Shown here one piece after another: positions 50,457 through 59,408 of a DNA stretch of 64,000 nt. Every line of letters begins with the position of its first letter. Positions within the stretch are counted from its first letter, which is position 1. The stretch is taken from assembly GCF_008329985.2 (NCBI RefSeq), contig NZ_CP038437.2, forward strand, positions 4,588,001-4,652,000, written 5' to 3'. This DNA is from Halomonas binhaiensis (lineage in GTDB: Bacteria; Pseudomonadota; Gammaproteobacteria; Pseudomonadales; Halomonadaceae). The notes below the pieces were generated by a model. That model saw only the letters and a program-made list of their open reading frames with translations. It did not search any database and was not told the DNA's origin. The position numbers were made by a program, and so were the translations under genes.

Positions 50457-51035
50457 ATGCATTTTCCCTTGTCTTTGGGCCAGCGCTGCCCCCGCATCTT
50501 GGCCGTACTGACCACGCTGTCGTGCATCAGCCTGGCCTCCATAGCCCAGGCCGTGAGCTTCAACACTCAGCAGCAACAACAGCATCAGGACTGGGAATCC
50601 CTGGTCGTCAGCCTTGGCCAGGAACACCATATTCGCGCGGTGGAACGGTCGAGCTATACCGATGCCATGCTCAGTATTAACGCCACCCCCGGGCGTTGTA
50701 CCCAGCACTGGCTGGAAATGCGTTCAGACCTGGGTGAACAACAGGCTGTCTCGGGCCAGGTCAACGAAGTTCCTGCCGATGTACTGATCGATGAGAACTC
50801 CGCCATGACCGGGCGCGTGGCCTTGTCCACCGAGCGTGGAGATGATGGCCTCTACTTGCGCTTCCACGATATCGACATGCCGTTGCTGGAAGCTCAGATG
50901 AGCACCGGACAACAGCTCCACTTGCGTATCCGCATGAGCGAAAACCTGGACGACTACTGGTTCATGACCTTCTCGTTGAGCGGTGCCAACGAAGCACTTT
51001 CACGCATGCGAGAGCTGTGTCAGTCCAGCCGCTGA
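50457..51035 (+). CDS. Periplasmic hypothetical protein
   Basis: 192 residues with signal peptide (AVLTTLSCISLASIAQA) and a Gln-rich stretch right after it. The mature part is beta-rich: EHHIRAVERSSYTDAMLSINATPGRCTQHWLEMRSDL, LHLRIRMSENLDDYWFMTFSLSGANEALSRM, with two Cys that could form a disulfide. I do not recognise a family. AGAGGAG upstream of the ATG is a good ribosome site. Single gene, convergent with the phn transporter operon. Confidence 0.7.
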   Translation: MHFPLSLGQRCPRILAVLTTLSCISLASIAQAVSFNTQQQQQHQDWESLVVSLGQEHHIRAVERSSYTDAMLSINATPGRCTQHWLEMRSDLGEQQAVSGQVNEVPADVLIDENSAMTGRVALSTERGDDGLYLRFHDIDMPLLEAQMSTGQQLHLRIRMSENLDDYWFMTFSLSGANEALSRMRELCQSSR

Positions 51036-51066
51036 CGCATCATTAAAAGCTTACAACCCCCTTTAT

Positions 51067-51870
51067 CTACAGCACTTTACGTCGCAATAAACTGGTAATG
51101 GCTTCACCTATCAATACCAGCAGGATGATGGCGCAAAGAATGGTGGCTACGGTCGGCCAGGCAAAAGTATCAATGGCACCTTGCAGGATCACGCCGATGC
51201 CACCGGCACCCACCAGCCCCAGCACCGTGGATTCACGGATGTTGATATCCCAGCGCAGAATGATGATGGCAAAGAAAGCCGGCATCACCTGGGGGACCAC
51301 GGCATAAAGAATCACTTTGGCGCGCCCCGCTCCCGTAGCCTCCATTGCCTCTACCGGCTTGCGATCGATTTCCTCGATGGCTTCTCCCATCAATTTGCCG
51401 ACGAAGCCGATGGAGCGGAACATGATCGCGAGTATTCCTGCCAGGACGCCCGGACCAAAAATGGCGACGAACAACAGCGCCCAGATAATGGTATTCACAG
51501 AGCGACTGGCCACCAGAATGAAGCGCCCAAGCCATAGACAGGCCTTGTTCGGGGTGGTGTTCTGGGCCGCGATATAGGACACCGGCAATGCCGCAAAGAT
51601 GGTCAGTGCAGTGGCCAGGGTCGCGATATGCACTGTCTCGACCAGAGCGGCAAAGATGTCATTCGCTCGGCGTAGATCCGGCGGCCACATCCGTTCGAGC
51701 AGACCATGTATCTGCACCGGCGCATCCCATACCCATGGCCAGTAGATGTCCACATCACGTACGGCCCAGACCATGATGGCCGCCACCAGCAACATGACAG
51801 CCAGGCGCATCCAGCGTTCACGCCGGTCGTAGCGTGCCCAGACACGCTGTTCCATCGGCTCCATCACCAT
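51067..51870 (-). CDS. phnE: Phosphonate/phosphite ABC transporter permease PhnE (second copy)
   Basis: 267 residues, about six membrane helices, with the PhnE EAA loop EAIEEIDRKPVEAMEATGAGRAKVILYAVVPQVMPAFFAIIILRWDINIRESTVLGLVGAGGIGVILQ. Its start overlaps the end of the other permease gene by 7 bases. Two different PhnE-type permeases in one operon, as in PtxB-type and some phosphate/phosphonate systems, suggest a heterodimeric channel. Last gene of the operon phnD–phnC–phnE–phnE. Confidence 0.88.
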   Translation of the reverse strand: MVMEPMEQRVWARYDRRERWMRLAVMLLVAAIMVWAVRDVDIYWPWVWDAPVQIHGLLERMWPPDLRRANDIFAALVETVHIATLATALTIFAALPVSYIAAQNTTPNKACLWLGRFILVASRSVNTIIWALLFVAIFGPGVLAGILAIMFRSIGFVGKLMGEAIEEIDRKPVEAMEATGAGRAKVILYAVVPQVMPAFFAIIILRWDINIRESTVLGLVGAGGIGVILQGAIDTFAWPTVATILCAIILLVLIGEAITSLLRRKVL

Positions 51871-52658
51871 ACGCGTTTCCTCACCCAGCCACTGATGCCT
51901 TCGCTGACCAGAATCACCACGATGATTACCAGCAGGATGGCAAAGGCAAAGTCATAGTCATAACGACCGAAGGCGTTCATCAATGTGCTCCCTATCCCAC
52001 CGGCACCCACGATGCCTACCACCGCCGATGCTCGCAGATTGCTGTCTAGCTGATACATGGACAGGCCAATCTGGCGTGGCAGAATCTGGGGAAAAACCGC
52101 AAAGATGAGCGTCGACAGATAACCCGCCCCTACCGCACGCATGGCCTCGACCTGTCCCCAGTCGATTTCCTCGATTTCTTCCGCCAGCAGCTTGCCAACG
52201 AAGCCAATGGAATACAGCGTCAGTGTCAGAATCCCGGCGAGAGGCCCAAACCCCACCGCCTTGACGAACAGGATGGCAACGATCACCGGATGGAAACTAC
52301 GCGCAACGATGATGATGGCGCGCCCGATCAGGTAAACCGGGCGAGGCACGATATTGCGGGCCGCCATCACAGCGAAGGGAATCGAAAGCAGCACGCCCAG
52401 CAAGGTCGCCAGCAGTGCTATCTGAAAGCTTTCCTTGAAGCCATCCAGCAGGAGCTGATAGCGATCGAAATCAGGTGGCAGCCCTCCGCCAAAGATACGT
52501 ACCGCTCGGGGCAGGCCTTCACCGATACGTTGCCAATTGAATGGCAGGGTTGCCAATGCCCAGCCCAGGTAGGTGAGCACACCGATAATCAGCGTCCAGC
52601 GTAGCCAGGGGTTGGTAATGAAAGGCTGCCTGCGCCAATGATGAGGAGTGCTCGACAT
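51864..52658 (-). CDS. phnE: Phosphonate/phosphite ABC transporter permease PhnE (first copy)
   Basis: 264 residues. After an N-terminal helix (WLRWTLIIGVLTYLGWALATLPF) comes the PhnE domain with EEIEEIDWGQVEAMRAVGAGYLSTLIFAVFPQILPRQIGLSMYQLDSNLRASAVVGIVGAGGIGSTLMNAFGRYDYDFAFAIL. Starts on the last base of phnC. It differs clearly from the second permease in its C-terminal half, so the two are not recent copies. Confidence 0.88.
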   Translation of the reverse strand: MSSTPHHWRRQPFITNPWLRWTLIIGVLTYLGWALATLPFNWQRIGEGLPRAVRIFGGGLPPDFDRYQLLLDGFKESFQIALLATLLGVLLSIPFAVMAARNIVPRPVYLIGRAIIIVARSFHPVIVAILFVKAVGFGPLAGILTLTLYSIGFVGKLLAEEIEEIDWGQVEAMRAVGAGYLSTLIFAVFPQILPRQIGLSMYQLDSNLRASAVVGIVGAGGIGSTLMNAFGRYDYDFAFAILLVIIVVILVSEGISGWVRKRVW

Positions 52659-53443
52659 CAGACATTCTCCTCTGCAGGGGTCGGCGCCAGGGTTTCATCC
52701 GGCGCCTCGATTCCACCATAGACTTCGTCCAGAGCGGCCTTGTCAAAGCGCTCAGGAGGGCCATCAAAGATCAACCGGCCATGGCGCAGCCCAACGATAC
52801 GCTCGGTATAGGCCCGCGCCTGTGCCACATTATGGATATTGATCAACACTGGCAGAGACAGCTCACTGGCCAATGAGCGCATCAGCTTCATGATCTGCTC
52901 ACTGGTGACCGGATCCAGAGAGGCCGTGGGTTCATCGGCCAGCAGAATATCCGGTTCCTGCATCAGTGCCCGCACCACACCCACCCGTTGGCGTTCTCCC
53001 CCGGACAGTTCATCGGCACGCTTGTTGGCGTATTGCGCAATGCCAACCCGCTCCATGAGCTGGAAGGCACGCTCGATGTCCTTCTGGGGGAAACGACGAC
53101 GCCATGCCTGCAGGAAAGTCACATAGCCCAGCCGTCCCGCCAATACATTCTCCATGACGGTCAGGCGATCGATAAGGTTGAATCCCTGGAACACCATGCC
53201 AATACGACGACGTGCATTGCGCAGTGCCTGCCCCTTGAGGGTGGACAGTTCTGTACCATTGAGCTTGATCGAGCCAGAGGTGGGCTCGATCAAACGATTG
53301 ATACAGCGCAACAAGGTACTCTTGCCAGCGCCTGAAGCACCGACAATGGATACGACAGAATTACCCTCGACGGAAAGATCCAAGCCTTTCAAGACTGGCT
53401 CATCATGACCGTAACGTTTGACCAGCTGAGAAATCTCGAGCAT
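52658..53443 (-). CDS. phnC: Phosphonate/phosphite ABC transporter ATP-binding protein
   Basis: 261 residues: Walker A GASGAGKST, GMVFQGFNLIDRLTVMENVLAGRLGYVTFLQAWRRRFPQKD (PhnC-typical), signature LSGGERQRVGVVRAL, Walker B ILLADEPTASLDPVTS and the switch INIHNVAQA. The phosphonate-family mark is the RLGY segment. Energises the permeases downstream. Preceded by a strong hairpin in the gap to phnD. Confidence 0.9.
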   Translation of the reverse strand: MLEISQLVKRYGHDEPVLKGLDLSVEGNSVVSIVGASGAGKSTLLRCINRLIEPTSGSIKLNGTELSTLKGQALRNARRRIGMVFQGFNLIDRLTVMENVLAGRLGYVTFLQAWRRRFPQKDIERAFQLMERVGIAQYANKRADELSGGERQRVGVVRALMQEPDILLADEPTASLDPVTSEQIMKLMRSLASELSLPVLINIHNVAQARAYTERIVGLRHGRLIFDGPPERFDKAALDEVYGGIEAPDETLAPTPAEENV

Positions 53444-53469
53444 TACGACTCCTGGCCCATCGGCAATGG

Positions 53470-53496
53470 CTGGCCTCTGTATGAAGCAGAGGCCAG
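53470..53496 (-). terminator. Intercistronic hairpin between phnD and phnC
   Basis: CTGGCCTCTG / CAGAGGCCAG, 10-bp stem with a 7-base loop. Likely reduces expression of phnC and permeases relative to phnD. Confidence 0.65.
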
Positions 53497-53507
53497 GCTG
53501 TTTTGGA

Positions 53508-54506
53508 TCATTCCAGATTGTCAGGGGTATAGGTCACACCATTGGCTTTCTGAATGGTGCGAATCACGTTCCACTGGTCCTTGTAGGTAATGGGGATGAA
53601 CTTCTCGACGCCATCGAATTCCTCCCCCAGTTCAGTACCCGAAAAGTCGAAGCTGAAGAAGGCTTCCTTGATCTTCTCTACCAGTCCCGGGTCCAGGTCA
53701 TGGGCATAGGTATAGGACGTGGTCGGGAAGCGATCGGACTCGTAGATCATGCGTACACTGTCTTCGTCATAGAGATCGCGAGCCGCCATGCGTTCCACCA
53801 CTTCAGATGCCACCGGCGCAGCATCGTAGTCTCCCGCTACCACACCAAGCATCGACTGGTCATGACTACCGGAATACGTCACCTCATAATCCTTATCGGG
53901 CACCACGCCTTGATCGGGGAACAAGGCCCGGGGAGCCTGGTTGCCGGAATTGGATGTCGGTGAGGTATGAGCGACCCGCTTGCCCTTGAGATCCGCCAGG
54001 CTCTGGATATCCGAGTCCGCCTGGGTGTAGACCTGCAAGGTGTAGCCAAAACTCCCATCATCAGAGCCCATCAGAGCAAATGGCACGGCTCCCGCCAGAT
54101 TGACGGCAAAGGGGGTAGGCCCCGTGGAAAAGCCAGCGATATGCAGACGCCCACTACGCATGGCCTCGACCTCGGCAGAGTTGGACTGCACGGCAAAAAA
54201 GCGTACATCCTTGCCCGTCACCGACTCGAGGTGATCAATGAAAGGCTTCCAGATATCCGCATATATGGCCGGATCTTCCACCGGGGTATAGGCAAAGATA
54301 AGAGTGTCTGGATTGACGAACTCTTCGGGATCAGCGGGTGCATCCGCCACCAGGTCACCATCGCGGTCACAGTACAACCGGTCGAGTTCCCCTCGCGGAC
54401 AATCTTCGGCATAGGCAGTACTGAACGTCAGCCCCATGGAGGCAAGAAGAGCGGCACAGACAGCCGCACTCGGAAGCAGGCGAACCTGCCAGGACAAATA
54501 TCGCAT
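53508..54506 (-). CDS. phnD: Phosphonate/phosphite ABC transporter substrate-binding protein
   Basis: About 332 residues from the ATG at 54506, with GAGG upstream. Signal peptide (VCAALLASMGLTFSTAYA), a short Cys-Asp-rich insert (DRLYCDRDGDLVADAP) that looks like a Ca-binding loop, then the PhnD fold: LIFAYTPVEDPAIYADIWKPFIDHLESVTGKDVRFFAVQSNSAEVEAMRSGRLHIAGFSTGPTPFAV, KGKRVAHTSPTSNSGNQAPRAL, and YDAAPVASEVVERM. Binds phosphonate, phosphite or related oxyanions in the periplasm. No C-P lyase or phosphonatase genes are near. Confidence 0.88.
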   Translation of the reverse strand: MRYLSWQVRLLPSAAVCAALLASMGLTFSTAYAEDCPRGELDRLYCDRDGDLVADAPADPEEFVNPDTLIFAYTPVEDPAIYADIWKPFIDHLESVTGKDVRFFAVQSNSAEVEAMRSGRLHIAGFSTGPTPFAVNLAGAVPFALMGSDDGSFGYTLQVYTQADSDIQSLADLKGKRVAHTSPTSNSGNQAPRALFPDQGVVPDKDYEVTYSGSHDQSMLGVVAGDYDAAPVASEVVERMAARDLYDEDSVRMIYESDRFPTTSYTYAHDLDPGLVEKIKEAFFSFDFSGTELGEEFDGVEKFIPITYKDQWNVIRTIQKANGVTYTPDNLE

Positions 54507-54652
54507 GGCGTGCCTCATTAATTGTGTGTTGTAGTCTATCGTGATGGTTATACCGGCCGGGATGGCAGGCCAAGAGTTCGAAGACGAACGCCTCCGCACA
54601 AATATGTGCGATTACGAACATCCACCTCTTCAATCTAGAATGTGACAATCCG

Positions 54653-55249
54653 ATGTCAAACACTCCGAGCCTGGATTTCGCACAGCTCCATAACCACTAC
54701 CTGCTGATGCGGCACGGCCATAGCCAGGGCAATGCCATGGGACTGATCGTATCGTCTCCGGAACATGGCCTGGGTGGCTATGGCCTGTCGACCAAAGGAC
54801 AAGAGCAAATTCTCGTGCGCTTGGCGGAATGGCACCTGGCCCCTCCCGAACGCGTCCTGTATTCCGACTTTCTACGAACCAAGGAAACGGCACTCAGAGT
54901 AGCCGAGCACTTTGATGTTCCTTCGGCCCCAGAGCCCCGTCTACGTGAGCGATTCTTTGGAGAGCTCGATATGCTGCCGGATTCCGCTTATCAGCAGGTA
55001 TGGGACGAAGATGCCAGGAACCCTGACCATACCGGCGGAGGAGTGGAAAGTGTGCGTCAGGTAGCCAACAGATTGATTGAAGTGATCCAGGAACTAGAAA
55101 AGGGCTACCAGCAAGCCACATTACTCCTGGTCAGCCACGGCGACCCACTGCAGATTCTGCTGACAGCCGCCGCCGGACATGACTTGCGCAGCCATCGGGA
55201 GCATTTTCCTCTGGCGCCGGCGGATATCCGTCCTCTGATTGGTCACTAG
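54653..55249 (+). CDS. Histidine phosphatase family protein
   Basis: 198 residues: HYLLMRHGHSQGNAMG has the RHG catalytic motif, LSTKGQEQI, VLYSDFLRTKETALRVAEHF (second Arg) and LLVSHGDPLQILLTA with the second catalytic His. This is the phosphoglycerate-mutase-like phosphatase superfamily; substrate unknown. It is divergent from phnD, so a role in phosphorus metabolism is conceivable but unproven. Confidence 0.85.
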   Translation: MSNTPSLDFAQLHNHYLLMRHGHSQGNAMGLIVSSPEHGLGGYGLSTKGQEQILVRLAEWHLAPPERVLYSDFLRTKETALRVAEHFDVPSAPEPRLRERFFGELDMLPDSAYQQVWDEDARNPDHTGGGVESVRQVANRLIEVIQELEKGYQQATLLLVSHGDPLQILLTAAAGHDLRSHREHFPLAPADIRPLIGH

Positions 55250-55305
55250 GCAAACGCTGAAACAGTCTGGTGCCCATCACCTTATTGGCCGTGGTTGTGG
55301 ACAGA

Positions 55306-55416
55306 GTTGTGAGTTAATCCCGTAACTCTTTGTGGATAAGCTGTCATCAACCTGCGGAAAAGCGCTCCACAAGCCTACTTCCCTGTTGAATACAGCGAGA
55401 AGAAGCCTGTGGAAAA
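55306..55416. other. DnaA-box-like sites before rsmE
   Basis: TGTGGATAA (55331-55339) is a perfect DnaA box in reverse, with weaker TGTGGACAG (55306-55314) and TGTGGAAAA (from 55410). The 190-base gap contains no other recognised feature. Confidence 0.4.
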
Positions 55417-55439
55417 GACATACAAAGAAGGGTACCGCT

Positions 55440-56180
55440 TCAGAGATCTCCGAACCTGGCCTGCAACAGGCTCAAGGCCACCACGGGAGCGGTTTCGGTG
55501 CGCAGAATGCGCGGACCTAACGTCAAGGCCACAAAGTCGGAGGCTTCAGCTGCTTCGACTTCCCTGGCAGAGAGGCCGCCTTCAGGACCAATCAGGACAC
55601 AGACAGAGGTCACCGACGCGGTGCGCTCAAGGATGCCAGGCGTTCCGGGGTGCAGCACCAGCCTGAGCGACTCGTCACGGGCCGCCAGCCACTCTGCAAG
55701 CGGTAGAGGGGCATGCACCTGAGGGACACTGGCTCGGCCACACTGTTCGCAGGCACTCACTGCCACTGCCTGCCAATGAGCCAGCTTCTTTTCCTCGCGC
55801 TCACCTTTGAGTCGCACATCACCGTGTTCGGTGTACAAGGGAGTAATCGCCGCAACACCCAGTTCCACTGCTTTCTGGATGGCATAATCCATGCGATCCC
55901 CCTTGGAGATCGCCTGTCCCAGATGCACCGCCAAAGGCGATTCGCCTTGCCCTTGGCGTACTTCCTTTACACGGGCCACGACGCGCTTGCGATCGACTTC
56001 CGTCAGTTCTGCAGCCGCCTCCTGGCCAGCGCCATCAAACAGCACCAGGGGCTCTCCAGCCTTGAGCCGGAGCACACGCCCCACGTGACGGGCAGGTCCC
56101 TCGGGCAGAACGACGTCGCCGCCAGCAACGAGCGTGGCGGCAACGTGGATGCGCGGCCCTTGAAAGACAAGGGCTGTCAT
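55440..56180 (-). CDS. rsmE: 16S rRNA (uracil-1498-N3) methyltransferase
   Basis: 246 residues with an N-terminal PUA-like domain (PARHVGRVLRLKAGEPLVLFDG) and a SPOUT methyltransferase domain: QAISKGDRMDYAIQKAVELGVAAITPLYTEHGDVRL, QAVAVSACEQCGRASVPQV, VLIGPEGGLSAREVEAAEASDFVALTLGPRILRTETAPVVALSLLQ with the trefoil knot. Methylates U1498 of 16S rRNA. Start codon overlaps the secB stop (TGATG), so the two are coupled. Confidence 0.94.
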   Translation of the reverse strand: MTALVFQGPRIHVAATLVAGGDVVLPEGPARHVGRVLRLKAGEPLVLFDGAGQEAAAELTEVDRKRVVARVKEVRQGQGESPLAVHLGQAISKGDRMDYAIQKAVELGVAAITPLYTEHGDVRLKGEREEKKLAHWQAVAVSACEQCGRASVPQVHAPLPLAEWLAARDESLRLVLHPGTPGILERTASVTSVCVLIGPEGGLSAREVEAAEASDFVALTLGPRILRTETAPVVALSLLQARFGDL

Positions 56181-56689
56181 CAGTGAGTTGAAGCCTGCTC
56201 GGCCTGCTGCTGTGCACGCGCCTTCTTCTGCGCATACAGCGCTTCGAAGTTGACCGGAGCCAGCATCAACGGCGGGAAGCCACCGCGGTTGACCAGGTTG
56301 TCAATGCACTCGCGGGCATAGGGGAACAGCACATTGGGGCAGAACGCACCCAGAGTATGATCGAGCTGATCGCCTTCGATACCGGAGATGCGGAACAGTC
56401 CAGCCTGCTCCACCTCAGCCAGGAAGCATGTGGTACCACTGTCTGCGTGAGTGACCTGTGCAGTGACCTTGACCACGATTTCGTACAAGTCTTCACCAAC
56501 GTTCTCACTGCGCGTATCCAGGTCCAGCGCCACCTTGGGCTTGAACTGCTGGGCGAAGACCGACGGAGAATTAGGAGCCTCGAAGGAAATATCCTTCACA
56601 TAGATACGCTGCAGGGAGAACTGCAGCTGCGGCTTCTCTTGCTGACCTGCGGCCTGTGCACCGGCGTTCTGGTTGTTGTCTTCCGACAT
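56180..56689 (-). CDS. secB: Protein-export chaperone
   Basis: 169 residues with the SecB core: [114 protein letters not shown]. Length and order are standard, with a short Gln/Ala-rich N-terminal extension. Keeps preproteins unfolded and delivers them to SecA. Confidence 0.95.
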   Translation of the reverse strand: MSEDNNQNAGAQAAGQQEKPQLQFSLQRIYVKDISFEAPNSPSVFAQQFKPKVALDLDTRSENVGEDLYEIVVKVTAQVTHADSGTTCFLAEVEQAGLFRISGIEGDQLDHTLGAFCPNVLFPYARECIDNLVNRGGFPPLMLAPVNFEALYAQKKARAQQQAEQASTH

Positions 56690-56804
56690 GAAACAGATCC
56701 TTTCGTCGTAGCTATGAAATAATAGGCGATGAAATAATGGGCGATGATGTCACGCCGCCACAGGATAAACGAGCAGTCCTGTATGGGAGGCCTGTAACAG
56801 GCTC

Positions 56805-57227
56805 CTACTTCTTGACGATGGGCAGACTATCGGCCTGCCACTGGGTCATACCGCCTTTCAGCTTCAGTACCTTTTCGAAGCCAGCTTTCTTCAGCTTGGC
56901 CTGCACAGCTCCTGAGCTTTGGCCATGCTTGCATACCACAACAATGGGCTTGCTCTTGAGCTTGTCAAGTTCAGCCATACGGTCGTCAAGGCTGCTCTGG
57001 GGAACATTGCGAGCACCGGCAATATGGCCCGCCTTGAAGTCATTCTTATCGCGAATATCCAGGATCACCGCATCTTCGCGGTTGACCAGCAGGGTCGCTT
57101 CATTGGGAGTCACTCCCCCGGCATTGGCGTTGCGCAGTTCATACAGTAACCAGGCAGTCAGTACGGCAAGGAAGGCTGCCACCAACACTGGGTGATTCTG
57201 CACAAATTCGAACAGCTGATCGATCAT
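56805..57227 (-). CDS. yibN: Membrane-anchored rhodanese-like protein (YibN)
   Basis: About 140 residues from the ATG at 57227. An N-terminal helix (VLVAAFLAVLTAWLLYELRNA) anchors a rhodanese domain: LVNREDAVILDIRDKNDFKAGHIAGARNVPQSSLDDRM and the active-site loop VVVCKHGQSSGAVQA, with the Cys in CKHGQSSG. YibN sits beside secB in many gammaproteobacteria; the usual grxC gene between them is missing here. Sulfur-transfer or envelope role is likely. Confidence 0.87.
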   Translation of the reverse strand: MIDQLFEFVQNHPVLVAAFLAVLTAWLLYELRNANAGGVTPNEATLLVNREDAVILDIRDKNDFKAGHIAGARNVPQSSLDDRMAELDKLKSKPIVVVCKHGQSSGAVQAKLKKAGFEKVLKLKGGMTQWQADSLPIVKK

Positions 57228-57836
57228 GGGCTCGGCTAATCTCTTTTCAGTACTGAAGAATGAACACTCACTAGGCTTTGTGTGAAAAGTCGGCGAGCGA
57301 TGATCAGGCAAGACGGAATCGATCGAAAAAGCGGAGTTTACAGGGTGTAAATGAGCATTTTGAGATCGATTGACTCGCTTCACTCGCCCTTCGGGCCAGC
57401 CTTCGGCCGTTGTCTCCGCTTCGCTCCGGCTCAACGCAGCATGAGCAAGCGCAGGCACTTTTCGTACAGAGCCTAACACGGCATGATGCCGTCAAGGGTG
57501 CCTAGTATACATGAGCCTCAGCACTATCCACTGCGCACTCAGCCCCTGCTGCAGAGTGACCTTCAAGCCCTCGCGGCATGACGCTTGGCACCACCGTGCG
57601 ATATGATGCCGCAAGGAGACGCGACTCGCGACCCCCAGTGCCACGAGATAGACGATACCAGGGCATCTGGATGGACGTGTAGTTGCAACGCATGGCACCA
57701 GCGTCAACCCATGACAGCCCAGGACATCCCGTGTGCAACGCAGTATATCTGCCGCACCCACTGCTCGCCTTGATCGTCGGCGAGTACTGAGAAGGATGCT
57801 CGGAGACGTCACCCAGACCCAGAGGTTTGTTTCCGC
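57228..57836. other. 600-base non-coding stretch before gpmI
   Basis: No convincing ORF. It contains the palindrome TTTACAGGGTGTAAA (57337-57351), a run of small stems such as GCCCTTCGGGC near 57389 and CCGCTTCGCTCCGG near 57412, and the palindrome ACGGCATGATGCCGT (57478-57492). The first half has the look of a conserved intergenic element common in gammaproteobacteria; the second half probably holds the gpmI promoter, which cannot be placed. Confidence 0.5.
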
Positions 57837-59408
57837 ATGACTGCTTCCGCGAACGCGCCGCGCCCAGTGGCACTGATCATCCTCGATGGCTATGGCCACA
57901 ATGAGGACACTTCATCCAATGCCATCGTCGCCGCCGACACTCCCAATATGGATCGCCTATGGAGTGAGCGCCCACACACTCTGATCCACACTGATGGCCG
58001 ATATGTCGGCCTGCCAGATGGACAGATGGGCAACTCGGAAGTCGGCCACATGAACCTGGGTGCCGGCCGCATTGTCTATCAGGACTTCACCCGCATCACC
58101 AAAGCCATCGAAGATGGTGAGCTGGACAACAACACGGCCCTCACGGCGCCCATTGATGCCGCCGTGGCAGCAGGCAAGGCGGTTCATCTTCTTGGCCTGC
58201 TGTCTCCTGGTGGCGTGCACAGCCACGAGAACCACCTGCTGGCAGTAGCGGAACTGGCTGCCCGCCGGGGCGCCAGCAACATCTACATTCATGGCTTCCT
58301 CGATGGCCGAGACACGGCCCCCAAAAGCGCTCTCCCGTCCATTGAAAAGACCAACGCCAAGCTGGCCGAACTGGTCGGTGCCGACAATGGCTTTGTTGCT
58401 TCAATTATTGGCCGCTATTTCGCCATGGACCGCGATAACCGCTGGGACCGTGTCGAAAAGGCCTATCGCCTGATCACCGAGGGGCATGGTGAATATGTTG
58501 CATCCAGCGCAGAAGCTGCCCTCGATGCTGCCTACGAGCGTGGAGAAACCGACGAATTCGTCAGTGCCACCAGCATCCAGCCACATGCCACGCCAGTCGC
58601 CAGTGAAGACGGCGATGCCGTTCTGTTCCTCAACTTTCGTGCCGACCGCGCCCGCGAACTGGCTCGAGCCTTCGTGCTTGAAGATTTCGATGGCTTCCAG
58701 CGCCAGCGTCAACCGAAACTCGCAGCCGATGGCCTGCTGATGCTGACCCAGTATGCTGCCGATATCCCTGCGCCTTCGGCCTTCCCCCCGGAAGACCTGG
58801 TCAACACCTTGGGTGAGGTGATGGAAAAGCGTGGACTGACGCAGCTGCGCATCGCCGAGACCGAAAAATACGCCCACGTCACCTTCTTTTTCTCCGGCGG
58901 CCGTGAGCAGGAATTCAAGGGCGAGACCCGCATCCTGGTACCGTCCCCCCAGGATGTGAAAACCTATGACGAAAAGCCGGAGATGAGTGCCCCGGAAGTC
59001 ACTGACAAGCTGGTAGCTGCCATCGATAGCGGTGCCTACGACCTGATCGTTTGCAACTACGCCAATGGCGACATGGTCGGCCACACGGGTGACTTCAATG
59101 CTGCAAAGGCTGCCATCGAGGCAGTCGACGCTTGTGTCGGCCGCGTGGTCGAGGCCATTGAACGAGCAGGTGGCTCCTGCCTGATTACCGCCGACCATGG
59201 CAATGCCGAACAAATGGTGCATCCGGTAACCGGCAACCCCCAGACAGCCCATACCACGTTCCCGGTACCGCTTATCTACGTCGGTGAGCGTCCAGCCAGC
59301 CTGAAGGATGATGGCCGCCTGTGCGACCTTGCCCCCACGCTGCTGAGCATGATGAACCAGCCGATCCCGGAGGAAATGACCGGCGAGGTACTGATCTCCC
59401 TATCGTGA
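57837..59408 (+). CDS. gpmI: 2,3-bisphosphoglycerate-independent phosphoglycerate mutase
   Basis: 523 residues, alkaline-phosphatase superfamily. [13 protein letters not shown] with the first metal Asp, [27 protein letters not shown] with the catalytic Ser in [77 protein letters not shown] and [10 protein letters not shown] are the standard motifs. Interconverts 3- and 2-phosphoglycerate with Mn2+. Probably followed in the same transcript by envC and ctpA, a frequent gammaproteobacterial order. Confidence 0.97.
   Translation: MTASANAPRPVALIILDGYGHNEDTSSNAIVAADTPNMDRLWSERPHTLIHTDGRYVGLPDGQMGNSEVGHMNLGAGRIVYQDFTRITKAIEDGELDNNTALTAPIDAAVAAGKAVHLLGLLSPGGVHSHENHLLAVAELAARRGASNIYIHGFLDGRDTAPKSALPSIEKTNAKLAELVGADNGFVASIIGRYFAMDRDNRWDRVEKAYRLITEGHGEYVASSAEAALDAAYERGETDEFVSATSIQPHATPVASEDGDAVLFLNFRADRARELARAFVLEDFDGFQRQRQPKLAADGLLMLTQYAADIPAPSAFPPEDLVNTLGEVMEKRGLTQLRIAETEKYAHVTFFFSGGREQEFKGETRILVPSPQDVKTYDEKPEMSAPEVTDKLVAAIDSGAYDLIVCNYANGDMVGHTGDFNAAKAAIEAVDACVGRVVEAIERAGGSCLITADHGNAEQMVHPVTGNPQTAHTTFPVPLIYVGERPASLKDDGRLCDLAPTLLSMMNQPIPEEMTGEVLISLS

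Noticed and set aside
59321..59404. envC start at the ATG at 59321
   Set aside because: It would overlap gpmI by 88 bases and adds a Pro/His-rich non-family sequence; the GTG at 59405 or ATG at 59483 are more sensible.
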